Assembly: GCA_964035545.1 (NCBI GenBank)
Contig: OZ037769.1
Coordinates: 8,776,929 to 8,840,928 of the forward strand
Length of the DNA: 64,000 nucleotides
Reading direction: 5' to 3'
DNA from: Bugula neritina
Taxonomy: Eukaryota > Bryozoa > Gymnolaemata > Cheilostomatida > Bugulidae
In this document: positions 12,061 to 24,200 of the stretch, in pieces
How the letters are laid out: the number at the start of each line of letters is the position of its first letter
How positions within the stretch are numbered: the first letter of the stretch is position 1
Position numbers and translations under genes: made by a program
The notes under the pieces: generated by a model
Seen by the model: only the letters and a program-made list of their open reading frames with translations
The model's database searches: none
Told to the model about the DNA's origin: nothing

Positions 12061-14419
12061 ACTTCTTTCTGTTATAACTAAAAATCAAACAGTTTAGCTA
12101 ATATTATCATAATTAAATATGAAACTTTAAAAGCAGTATATTTGTATAGATTTTCACAATTTTTCGCTATTTTCCTTATTATGAAAGTTTATCTGAAACC
12201 AAGCTCTGAAAACAATATTTAAAATACATGCTTATAGTTAAATTGTTGTTAAAGTTATTATTATGTAGTGATGATTGCCCCTCCAGCATAGGCCTGGGCA
12301 GTCACAGTAATGCTGCTCAGGAAAAAGGAGTCTTGCTCTCCAGGTCATAAATGATTGATGAACGTCTGATAGTAATTTAATTAAGGTGATTCCATTCATG
12401 TCCAAGTGTTTGAAAAACTGCAGTAAGCGAAATTACTCAATTTTTAGAGACCAAGTACATCTGCTTTATTTACATTTTGCGATTTTGTAGTAATGTTTTC
12501 AATACAATCAGATGAAATGTTCAAATCAAACCTGTTATTTACAAACTATATGTTGCTTTCATATTATTGTAAAAAAGTTAAAAAATATTTTTTAAAAGTT
12601 GCTTTCATTATATGCGTTGACAACTCCAATTTGAAATTTCCACACACCTCTGATCTCATATATTATAATACAGGCTGTTGTGTTTGGCTAGGCCATAGAA
12701 ACAGTCTTTCATAGAATGTTAATTCATTAGTTAGCCTACTGTTGTATTTACTCATTTTAGTTTCCAGTTGCTAGTTTTCTAGAAATTGACAACTAAAAAC
12801 GAAAATAAATGATCGTATATGGTAATGAAAGTTTCCAGTACAGGTGTACCGGGATTACATATACAAGGATATATGCAACTATGTGGGCATGCTCCACAGC
12901 TACAAATAGTTACGAATGTTGGCTGGCAAGTTTACCAGCTACCATTTTGTAATTCAAATTCTAGTTGATATCATGGAATTAACATCTAGAGTAATTTATA
13001 TAATATACCCAGCATGTTCAATAGTTCTGACACGGTATAAGGCTCTTAGTCCGTGTGATGTCAGCAACATTAGTGTACACATAGAATTCTCTTGCAATTT
13101 ATGAATAGGTTTGACAGTTCCATTATATGCTAATCTGGATTGGAAAATGCATGAAATTTTACCAGCACATTGCAAGATATAGTAGGCATCCCGGGTATAC
13201 TCTGTAAAAGTACCAAATTATGTTATAGGTTGTTTTTTTCAAAATCTTAGGAAAAAGTCCTTTTATATTTGATTCCTTTTATTAACTCTGAGAAGAAATG
13301 TGCTAAGTGAGTCATAACTATTATCACGCAGCCTGTTATTACAGTCTACTTGCCATTATAAAACCGTTTTGGAGAACAAAATAAAGTTTTAATATAATTG
13401 TTCTAATCATAAGTTAATCATCATTTCAACAGCTCCCTCCATATCTCACTAAGCTATGGGTCCTGAAACCTCAATTAAAGACATAGTAGAATAACAGGTT
13501 TAACTCACGGATTTGTTCAATTTGGCCATTTTGTTTCTATACATTCCTCCGAAAGCTACAAAACATGGGTCCAAGCCCTTCTCGTGACATGGAACATGTG
13601 AGAAAGGTATCCATAAGATATGGAGAGAGAGTACTTATAATATCCAACTGCTAATCCTTCAATGGCAGCATATAATTCGAATGTTTGTGTGGCAACTACT
13701 TCGCTACTTGTAGTTGCTTATAAGCTAACACAGCTGCCAACTAACAACTGCAAATTAGTGAAAATATTATTTTCTAAATTTTTACCAAAAACTATTTTAA
13801 CTACCTGCCTAAAAATACTAGATTTATTTAGTTACTAACTTTTATTCTGCAGGCACAGCTAATGACATTTCATAAAGGTGGCTAAAACTGAATGTTTGCC
13901 TTGTATTGTGCTGCTAAGTTTAGTAAGCTTACTCTTACTTAGCAGTAGATGTCTTCCTCCAGGTGTTGAAACGGTGCAACAGATCAAAGCCTATAGGCTA
14001 TAACTCCACCCCAACATTCTACAGTGTGCAGCTGTATGTGTCAATAATTCACTTGCAGTTAAAGGTGATAAGCTGCTATCTGACATATAAGAACCTAAAG
14101 CAAACCTTCTATCATATGACTTCAGAAAAAACAACTTTTTTTTAGAATATTTAGTAAAAAATTGATTTCGTTATTATAAAAGCATGCTGTCTTTTATTAG
14201 ATATCATGATTCATATTTTGCATCTAGTTTTATTTATGCATTAATTTATTTGCATTGAAGATGGCACAAGGCTCTGTCAAACGTCAGTAAATTCATTAAT
14301 TGTTGTACCAGGGCAATGTGAACTATTTGCTCTCATCTAGACATAATTAAACCATTTGGACACACACATGACTTATCACACACAGTGCTTCCATACTACC
14401 ACGTCAGCACTTCAATATA
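12061..14419. other. Intergenic, no gene recognised
   Basis: Only short chance frames are present. A slightly GC-richer patch at 12270-12360 (CCCCTCCAGCATAGGCCTGG and following) could be the edge of an old mobile element, but I see no terminal structure or second copy in this window. Confidence 0.35.
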
Positions 14420-14920
14420 CCATCAATATATCCCTCACAGCACTACAATATATCCCCCACAGCACTACAATCTATCCCCCACAGCACTATAATATATCCC
14501 CCACAGCACTACAATCTATCCCCCACAGCACTATAATATATCACCCACAGTACCACAATATATCACCCACAGTACTACAGTATATCACCCCCACAGTACT
14601 ACAATATATCCCCCACAGCACCACAGTATATCCCCCACAGCACTACAATATATCTCCCACAGTACTACAATATATCCCCCACAGCACCACAATATATCTC
14701 CCACAGTACTACAATATATCCCCCACAGTACTACAATATATCCCCCACAGTACTACAATATATCCCCCACAGCACTACAATATATCTCCCACAGTACTAC
14801 AATATATCCCCCACAGTACTACAATATATTTCCCACAGCACTACAATATATCACCCACAGTACTACAATATATATCACCCACAGCACCATAATATATCAC
14901 CCTCAGCACTACAATATTAT
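14420..14920. repeat. 22-bp minisatellite, unit CTACAATATATCCCCCACAGCA
   Basis: About 22 imperfect units with CAC/TAC and TCTC/TCAC/TCCC substitutions. The 22-bp period makes a frame that repeats every 66 bases, so a spurious 178-codon reading frame crosses the array. There is no coding evidence. Confidence 0.93.
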
Positions 14921-15309
14921 ATTGCTACTGCACCACAATATAGGCTACCATCCAAAGCATGTCATAATTCACTGTCTCCACTGCAAATCTATATCGCTGC
15001 AAAACCAACCATCTATTGGTTTTATCATAGAAAGACACGGTGAATCCTTTTGGAGTCATGACTTCAAAGTGACCCTTCAATGCGTAGAAAGACAGTAACA
15101 AATAAGATAGTTAATAATAAATATGTCATGGCTATCATATACGTAGATGTTATAAGCATATAGAAACTGTGCTCTTAGAGATATAATTCAAAACTCCTTC
15201 CTTTCAATAGCTGCTAGAAATGTCTTTGATATCTAATACTCTACAATCATATGAGGAACTAGTCAGTTAGTCTAGAAGTAACCTCCAATTATCTTTCACT
15301 CATTACACT

Positions 15310-16380
15310 TCGAGGGGTGGCCACGCAATTTTTTTAGAAATAGAAAGTTTGAAGGGTCCTAATTAATCTGTGAAAACTCTAGACTGTTCTATGCACCAAA
15401 GGCCACAAAAGCGCTTCAAACTTTTAAAATTGATCAGGAGTTGTTTTCTCTTAACATTTTTGTGAATCAGCTAAATATCTTGGAATTATTCAAGCTAATT
15501 TATTTTATATAAGCAAAATAAATTTGCTAATAATTATAGATACTTTTTTCGCTTTTTTTTATAAAAACTCTAAGTTTTTCTGTTCACCCGGTTAGTCACA
15601 AAAACTCTTTTAAATGTTACAGGAGTTGTTTCCCCACAACTTTGTCCAAATCTATTAAATATTTACTTGAAATTATTGAAGCTAGTTTATTATATATACA
15701 AGCAAAAACTTTTGCAGATAATCATAGATGTGTTTTTCACTTCTCTGAGTTTATTTCTAGTGATTTTCTTGTGAAAAAAATCTGAAAAAAGTGGATTATT
15801 TGGACGGAAACAAGCAAAGGAATGGGTTTATTAGTTATAAGGCAAACATTATTATTGATCGGCTATAAAAAAGGCGAATTATAAGTAAAGCTGTGTCTGA
15901 TAATGATTTTCTTCACCATTTTTATTATATATTAACTACTTTTACAAAAAAGTAATGAGAAGCATGAGCTGGTTGATCTGGACTCCAGAAGATAATATTT
16001 TAAATGTGTACAATTGAGCTTTGCTAATAAATTTAGGCTGAACTATATATACAATATACATAAGCAATCTGGTTTTTAAAACAATGCTATTGGTTAAAAT
16101 GCATATTTTTATACTATCTTGATATAATGACTATAGAGCCAATTTATTTCAGAAGAAATACCCTAAAGCTTTCCTATAATGTTTAATATATATGGTTATA
16201 TTTAGACCACCCATTATAGAAAAATGATCTTGGGCTGCCTCATTCAAAGATCATAGGCATGTACTTTTTTCATGTGTGCCATTTGTTACAAAAATAATAA
16301 TTTCTTATCAGCAAATAAAATAAGCTGAGTTTGAGACTGGTGCATTTTTGTGTGAAACATGAAGTAAAAATATTTTAGAG
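15310..16380. repeat. Diverged tandem duplication upstream of the transposon relic
   Basis: A segment beginning CAGGAGTTGTTTTCTCTTAA (about 15434) and running through AAATATCTTGGAATTATTCA recurs in diverged form at about 15620 (CAGGAGTTGTTTCCCCACAA, then AAATATTTACTTGAAATTAT). The two copies are about 190 bp apart and AT-rich. Their position just before the decayed frame at 16387 suggests they belong to the same old element, which is inference. Confidence 0.4.
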
Positions 16381-16386
16381 AACAAT

Positions 16387-17740
16387 ATGGTTATTATAGT
16401 TGATGCATACCAAAAAAAATTGCGTTCGCTACAATTTTTCAAACATGGTGGAATTCCTAAGAAAGCAGAACTCAAATGCTTACAATTAGATCATGAGGAA
16501 GCAGATACACAAACTTTGTTACATGCAAAATATCTTATGAACATCATAAGCCCACGTGTAATAATCAAATCTCAAGACACTGATGTCTCGCTATTTGCAA
16601 AACATTACCTTCTTACCAATTTTTTTTTCACTGGTGTGGTAATCATGGTGTCATGCCAGATAGAGGCTAGACTAAATTTCCTACTTAGACGCTAGTTATT
16701 TATTTTGGTAAAATGTATTTTCATGTGCAACTTATTTTAATATTATTGAAATATATGTATATTTAAATAAACTTGGATCAATTGCTTGTTATTTAGCACA
16801 TAAATAAATTCTTTTGATTTGCATTAACTTATTAATTTTGTATATTATTTTATACATCTTGTCTGTTGTTTGAAAATATATTTTGCTAATAAGTATCCAT
16901 TAAAGATAGTGTCTATTATTAATGTATTACTATATTAGTATTAGTATTAGTATTAGTATATGTATTAGCTACATATAGCTATTAGCATATTAGCAATCAA
17001 TTCATCAGTTATATAGGTAATATTAATATATATGGTAACAAAATAAAAATAGCGTCTATCTGGGAGAAAACCATAATCATATTAGATATTTGGATGTCAA
17101 CATTGCAGCAAATAAATCTAAACCGCAGTTGTGTGCAGCACTTGGTAGAATTCATGCTTCAACAGGTTTTTATTCGACTATAGTGCTTTTTATGGAAAAG
17201 GATAGCGCACAGCCTACTCTTTTTTGAGAAAATATCCATAATGTATGGGAAACTTTGAACACCTTGGGAAGTATTTTAAGCTGTAAGCCATTACAGCGGC
17301 TGAAGTAGAACAATTTGTCTATAAGCTTTATGGAGCAGGAAATTCATATATATAGATAATGTCTGATACACTGTATTCCTCCAACAAAATATGAATTAAA
17401 TTTGCATGTAAAAAGAGCAAATTATCAGGCAGCCATTTGGAGAAGAGTGACAACAGCCTATATTGATGCACTACCCCCAGAACATTATGAAAAGATTCAA
17501 TTGCTTCCGTACCTGAACATGTATATTGCAAAGTTTAAACTGCTCCTGTAAGACCAGCTCCAACATATCAAGATTTGGATGTCAGAAGTCTCAAATGCAG
17601 TGCATGCACTGATGTTTGTCAATGTAAGGATTGTCTGAGAAAAAGCTTTATATTGGGGAAAAAGCTGATGAGACTGATGGCGGTGACAATGGTGACGAGA
17701 ATACTTTTTCGTAATAAAGCACTATTTTTAAACATTTGTT
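16387..17740 (+). pseudogene. Decayed transposon-associated protein (EEADT / RANYQAAIW+R type)
   Basis: The plus-strand frame from 16387 reads LDHEEADTQTLLHAKYLM and then VIIKSQDTDVSLFAKHYL. Further on, broken by stops (for example TGA near 17226) and frame changes, come ALGRIHASTG, LHVKRANYQAAIWRRVTTAY (about 17400-17470) and a Cys-rich end LKCSACTDVCQCKDC (about 17590-17635). This order (EEADTR-like acidic block, DTDV, RANYQAAIWRR, C-x2-C-x3-C-x-C-x2-C) is one I associate with uncharacterised, highly repeated transposon-linked proteins of invertebrate genomes; the superfamily is not certain. Several stops show that it is dead. It has no link to the neighbouring genes. Confidence 0.6.
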
Positions 17741-18059
17741 ATATATTTTGCTGCAACCAATTTGATTTTGATAATCTCTCATGCTTCTGTTCCTCTGAAT
17801 AATTTTACAAAATTTTGTTGATTTTTGCAGACGTTTAACGGCTACCCACAGACTATAGCAAATGGTTCACTTGGGCTGAGCTCAAAAGATTTCAATATTT
17901 ATTCATTTTAACATTTATTTTGTACTATAATTTTATAAATATAGTTTTTTCACACATCAGCATGACTTTGTTTTTATTTTTGTATAAATCGCTTGGTCAT
18001 ACATGATTATTCTGCATGCTTATGCCTCATGCAATATATGTCGATTCATAACAAACACA

Positions 18060-18785
18060 TATGTTTATATAAACAACTTGGTTTTAATTTGAGATAGCGT
18101 CTTGCAGTCTTTAAATTCAATATCAGCATAAAATTCTAAGTAAGAGGCAATTACTTTTGGTATTTCAGCAAATATTTTTTCTTCAAGATAGCTTGATAAA
18201 ATTGGATACTATTTTGCACAATCCACATTTCTTTTAATCACCCATCTAAAATGTCGATTTGTTTTTTGCAATAACTTGAGTTTGGGTAGAGATAGAATTC
18301 TAAAGTTTGTAGATTTAGAATCAGCACAAAATTCTGATCTAAAAACAACTTTTTTTGAGTGGCCATTTAGTAAAGTGTAATAAGCCAATTTTTTGAGCAC
18401 TTTTTGGGAGGTTACTTCTAGACTATATATGTTTATATAAACAACTTGGTTATAATTTGAGATAGCCTCTTGCAGTCTTTAAATCCAGTATCAGCATAGA
18501 ATTCTAAGTAAGAGGCAATTATTTTTGGTATTTCAACAAATATTTTTTCTTCAAGATAGCTTGTTAAATTGGATACTATTTTGCACAATTCACAAATGCC
18601 GATTTGTTTTTTGCAATATCTTGAGTTTGGGTAGAGATAGAATTCTAGAGTTTGTAGACTCAGAATCAGCACAAAATTCTGATCTAAAAACAACATATTT
18701 TTTTGAGTGGCCACCTAGTAAAGTGTAATAAGCCAATTTTTTGAGCACTTTTTGGGAGGTTACTTCTAGACTAAGTAGTATGAGG
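18060..18785. repeat. 367-bp direct tandem duplication (two copies)
   Basis: Copy 1 starts ATATGTTTATATAAACAACT near 18060 and copy 2 starts with the same words near 18427. Both end with GAGCACTTTTTGGGAGGTTA followed by CTTCTAGACTA. Copy 1 carries about 15 extra bases in the middle (CCACATTTCTTTTAATCACC region). Short open frames on both strands arise from the duplication and have no recognisable domain. Confidence 0.9.
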
Positions 18786-18789
18786 AAAT

Positions 18790-19410
18790 CATGGTACAAC
18801 ATACCAATTCTTACTCACAAACACATACTTGGCAAACAAACAGTTATAACAGCACAGAAATATTGTGAGCATCTAGGTTCCTTATAGTGCAGACTTCCTC
18901 TTACTGTAAGGTTTCATTATGCCACCATATCTTCTTACAAGTAACACAGGCATTCTCTTTATATAGTATCGTATACCGTAGCTTTTATTGTATTCAGGTG
19001 CAATTAACACCAGAAGTGAAAACATGTAGGATATATCATCATGTAGTTAGAATAAGTAATTTTTAAGGATATAAGCTACAAGTGCAAGATAGCAACTTTC
19101 AGTAAAATACTTTTTATAAATGCTGAAAATAATAATAAATTCAAATTTGTAAGACCTCCACACCTTGCAGCACCTAATCATTTTGTAGGTTTGAAACAAG
19201 ACCTGTTCACTGTGTTCAATGTGTAGTCTAGCTCGATATTTCATCCTCAAATTTATTAATGCTCAACATGCCAAAAGAATAGCTGCTTATCTTAAAACTA
19301 ATTTTTAATGCACTGAGTTAATTGAAAAGATTTTTTTAGATTTGCCTAGAGTTAGCCGTGCCCATTTAATTACAGTTATGTTGCATGTTCTACCCATTTA
19401 TTCTAATCAG
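18790..19410. other. Intergenic, nothing recognised
   Basis: No coding frame of recognisable type, no RNA gene and no repeat structure were seen. Confidence 0.35.
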
Positions 19411-19416
19411 GCACAC

Positions 19417-19435
19417 GGGGGGGGGGGGGGGGGGG
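19417..19435 (+). repeat. Poly-G run of 19
   Basis: Nineteen consecutive G residues follow GCACAC. The run could form a G-quadruplex, and its length is unreliable in any sequencing read. It may be a slippage-expanded spot. Confidence 0.95.
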
Positions 19436-20045
19436 CTTAAAAATGTGCTAAATATTCCTATTGTATGCTCAGGACTCACGCAGTAGATTATTATGAGTAT
19501 AGTGATTTTGTTGCCAATGTTATGCATGTTTTGGTGTTTAGGAATTTAATGCTGCCTATTAACTAAGAGTGGTGAGCCAGCCATGAACTTGGAATGATCA
19601 AGTTTTATCTTAATCAGTTGTCTTTTTATTTTGCCTGTAAGGTAAATAGCAATATATAAAAGTCATTTACTTGTCAGTTTTGAGTCCATCACTTCTGCTA
19701 TGAAGTTTTGTTACCTCTACAATAAAAGACACAAAGGAAGTTTGGTCTTTATTAGTTTTGCATAAATTTACCTGTTTTACTCACATTTTAGCTGATTTGA
19801 TTCATAATATTAGCAGGGCAACCTTTTTTTATAGTGAAGTTAATAATCCAATGCCTGGCCACAATGTAACTCACCATCTTTTGAGAACAGAATAAACCCT
19901 CAACTACTCTCAGATCAACTAAATACTCTCTGTTGAGCCACAAAGTGTTGAGACACGGTTTCTTACTTTGTGAGTATTTTCAAATTATTTTGATTAGAAA
20001 TTCATTTCATTATCATATTAGCATGAATTTTTTATCTTGAGGTTT

Positions 20046-20290
20046 CATAGTCTAGTGCAGTAGAGTATAATATTATAGTGCAGTGTAGTATAATATAGTG
20101 CAGTATAATATAATGTAGTGTAGTATAATATAGTGTAGTGTAGTATAATATAGTGTAGTGTAGTATAATATAGTGTAGTGTAGTATAATATAGTGCAGTG
20201 TAGTATAATATAGTGCAGTATAATATAATGTAGTGTGGTATAGTGTACTGTGGTATAGTGCAGTGTGGTGTAGTGTAGTATAGCATAGTT
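20046..20290. repeat. AT/GT-rich tandem repeat (TAGTGTAGTGTAGTATAATA)n
   Basis: About twelve imperfect units of roughly 20 bp built from TAGTG and TATAATA words. Minus-strand frames of Tyr/Thr/Leu/Ile composition are repeat artefacts. Confidence 0.9.
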
Positions 20291-20998
20291 ATAGTACAGC
20301 AAGGCATATTATTATATTATAAAATAGTACACTATAACGCGCAGCGAAGCACAGCCCAGAAGAAAACAGCACAGCATATTAGTATTGTATAGTGTGAGGT
20401 AAATATAGTATATAAGGTTATAAGATACATATAGTATAAGGTATGAAGTACAATATAAAATAGTGAACTAATAAATCACATTAGACCAATATTCTATTCA
20501 AGTTATTAGCACATAGCATGACTATTGAATATGACGGGATAGCTTTCTATAGACTCCAAGGAATGTTCTCAACTAACTGCAAATTACAAAAAAGTGGAAC
20601 TTTCCTTCGGAGTTGTACTCCCTAAAAATGTTTGGTGCTTTTTCTACATTATTCTAGACCGTTGTGAGCCCTTCAGTCTACTAGTTACATACGAAAGTGT
20701 GCTGACTAATGCCTTATGACTTGTACTCTTGGCTACCTGTAGGTTTGCCAGTTAGCTTAGAGATATGTGTGTAACTCTCATATGCTATCAACCGTTCCAC
20801 CATTTTACTCCTCTTTGTTTTCAATGATGCTATTGATAACTAGTTTCCTGCTACTGTCTGCTTTTAGTTTGTGTTGAGTCTGATATTTGGTTGGCACTAA
20901 AGGCATTCATTTAGTAAAATTTTGGTGTTGTCTTCTCACTAGTCGCTTGTGTCTCAACATTTAATAGTTTAAATCAATTATTAAAATGAACTGCTAGT

Positions 20999-21004
20999 TT
21001 TATT
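20999..21004 (-). terminator. Candidate poly(A) signal of the adenylyl cyclase gene
   Basis: AATAAA on the minus strand lies about 207 bp beyond the cyclase stop codon at 21211. It is the nearest canonical hexamer I noticed downstream of the last exon, so it is a plausible 3' end signal. Confidence 0.45.
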
Positions 21005-21210
21005 TATACATGTTTTAAATGCAATATATTGTTTCATCATAAAGTAATAATATCAAAAAATCATCATAGTATTATTATGGTCTCAAAGGCTAGAGTTTGG
21101 TGACTAGCTCATTACAATAAGAGCTATACATGTACAACATAGTATAATATGTGCACAGTATGTTTCACACTGCTTTAGAGAGAGAAAGCAACTCCTTTTC
21201 ATCTGCTGGA

Positions 21211-24200
21211 TCAATGCTTGTAGACACTAGCAATGTGTATGAAGTCTTTGAGAATTATCCCCTCTTTCTGCCAACTAGCCAGAGCTCTCTGAAGTTTCTT
21301 GTATACAGTCAGGAAGACAGGGACAGACTTACATGAGGAGTTTAAGTTGTTCAACATCTAGAACAGTGTTATAAAATAAAATGTTGACAAATTTTGTACA
21401 ATGATATGTATTTATGTGTAAACTGCTTTTCCTTTACCATTATTGGCCGATAAACTGACAAAAACAATATCAAAGTTTGATTTTTTGTGAAGAAAGTCAT
21501 TATAGCAAGAAATTTATCATTTTTAAGAAAAGGCTATTGGCTTCCACACCTAATTTCACATAGAAATTAAAAGATCTTTGGTAAAATGGCTATTTTTATG
21601 CGGATGTAACACCATTGACAGACTATATAATATTATATAGAGTATATATTATATACTCTATAAGTATATACATACTTTGACAGAATATATATACTCTATA
21701 TAATATACAGACCTTGATAGACTATATATATACTCTATATAATATACATACCTTGATAGACTATATATATACTCTATATAATATACAGACCTTGATAGAC
21801 TATATATACTCTATATAATATACATACCTTGATAGACTATATATACTCTATATAATATACAGACTTTGATAGACTATATATACTTTATATAATATATAGA
21901 GCATATAATATACACTCTATATAATATACAGACCTTGATAGACTATATATACTCTATATAATATACATACCTTGATAGACTATATATACTCTATATAATA
22001 TACAGACCTTGATAGACTATATATACTCTATATAATATACATACCTTGATAGACTATATATATACTCTATATAATATACATACCTTGATAGACTATATAT
22101 ACTCTATATAATATACATACCTTGATAGACTATATATACTCTATATAATATACATACCTTGATAGACTATATATATACTCTATATAATATACAGACCTTG
22201 ATAGACTATATATACTCTATATAATATACATACCTTGATAGACTATATATACTCTATATAATATACAGACTTTGATAGACTATATATACTTTATATAATA
22301 TGTAGAGCATATAATATACACTCTATATAATATACAGACCTTGAGAGACTATATATACTCTATATAATATACATACCTTGATAGACTATATATATACTCT
22401 ATATAATATACAGACTTTGATAGACTATATATACTCTATATAATATACAGACCTTGATAGACTATATACACTCTATATAATATACATACCTTGATAGACT
22501 ATATACACTCTATATAATATACAGACCTTGATAGACTATATATACTCTATATAATATACAGACCTTGATAGACTATATATACTCTATATAATATACAGAC
22601 CCTGATAGACTATATATACTCTATATAATATACAGACTTTGATAGACTATATATACTTTATATAATATATAGAGCATATAATATACACTCTATATAATAT
22701 ACAGACCTTGATAGACTATATATATACTCTATATAATATTCATACCTTGATAGACTATATATACTCTATATAATATACAGACCTTGATAGACTATATATA
22801 CTCTATATAATATACAGACCTTGATAGACTATATATATACTCTATATAATATACAGACCCTGATAGACTATATATACTCTATATAATATACAGACCTTGA
22901 TAGACTATATATATACTTTATATAATATACAGACCTTGATAGACTATATATACTCTATATAATATACAGACCTTGATAGACTATATATACTCTATATAAT
23001 ATACAGACCTTGATAGACTATATATATACTCTATATAATATACAGACCCCGATAGACTATATATACTCTTTATAATATACAGACCTTGATAGACTATATA
23101 TATACTCTATATAATATACATACCTTGATAGACTATATATACTTTATATAATATACAGACCTTGATAGACTATATATACTCTATATAATATACAGACCTT
23201 GATAGACTATATATACTCTATATAATATACATACCTTGATAGACTATATATACTCTATATAATATACATACCTTGATAGACTATATATACTCTATATAAT
23301 ATACAGACCTTGATAGACTATATATATACTCTATATAATATACAGACCTTGATAGACTATATATACTCTATATAATATACATACCTTGATAGACTATATA
23401 TACTCTATATAATATACAGACTTTGATAGACTATATATACTTTATATAATATATAGAGCATATAATATACACTCTATATAATATACAGACCTTGATAGAC
23501 TATATATACTCTATATAATATACATACCTTGATAGACTATATATATACTCTATATAATATACAGACTTTGATAGACTATATATACTCTATATAATATACA
23601 GACCTTGATAGACTATATACACTCTATATAATATACAGACCTTGATAGACTATATACACTCTATATAATATACAGACCTTGATAGACTATATATACACTC
23701 TATATAATATACATACCTTGATAGACTATATATACTCTATATAATATACAGACCTTGATAGACTATATATACTCTATATAATATACAGACCTTGATAGAC
23801 TATATATATACTCTATATAATATACAGACCCTGATAGACTATATATACTCTATATAATATACAGACTTTGATAGACTATATATACTTTATATAATATATA
23901 GAGCATATAATATATACTCTATATAATATACAGACCCCGATAGACTATATATACTCTTTATAATATACAGACCTTGATAGACTATATATATACTCTATAT
24001 AATATACAGACCTTGATAGACTATATATACTCTATATAATATACAGACCCTGATAGACTATATATACTCTATATAATATACAGACCTTGATAGACTATAT
24101 ATATACTTTATATAATATACAGACCTTGATAGACTATATATACTCTATATAATATACAGACCTTGATAGACTATATATACTCTATATAATATACAGACCT

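Noticed and set aside
14356-14892. 178-codon frame rich in Tyr, Pro, His and Thr
   Set aside because: The frame is generated by the 22-bp minisatellite, whose three-unit cycle avoids stops.
20032-20307. Tyr/Thr/Leu-rich minus-strand frames
   Set aside because: They arise from the TAGTG/TATAATA repeat and overlap each other in two frames.
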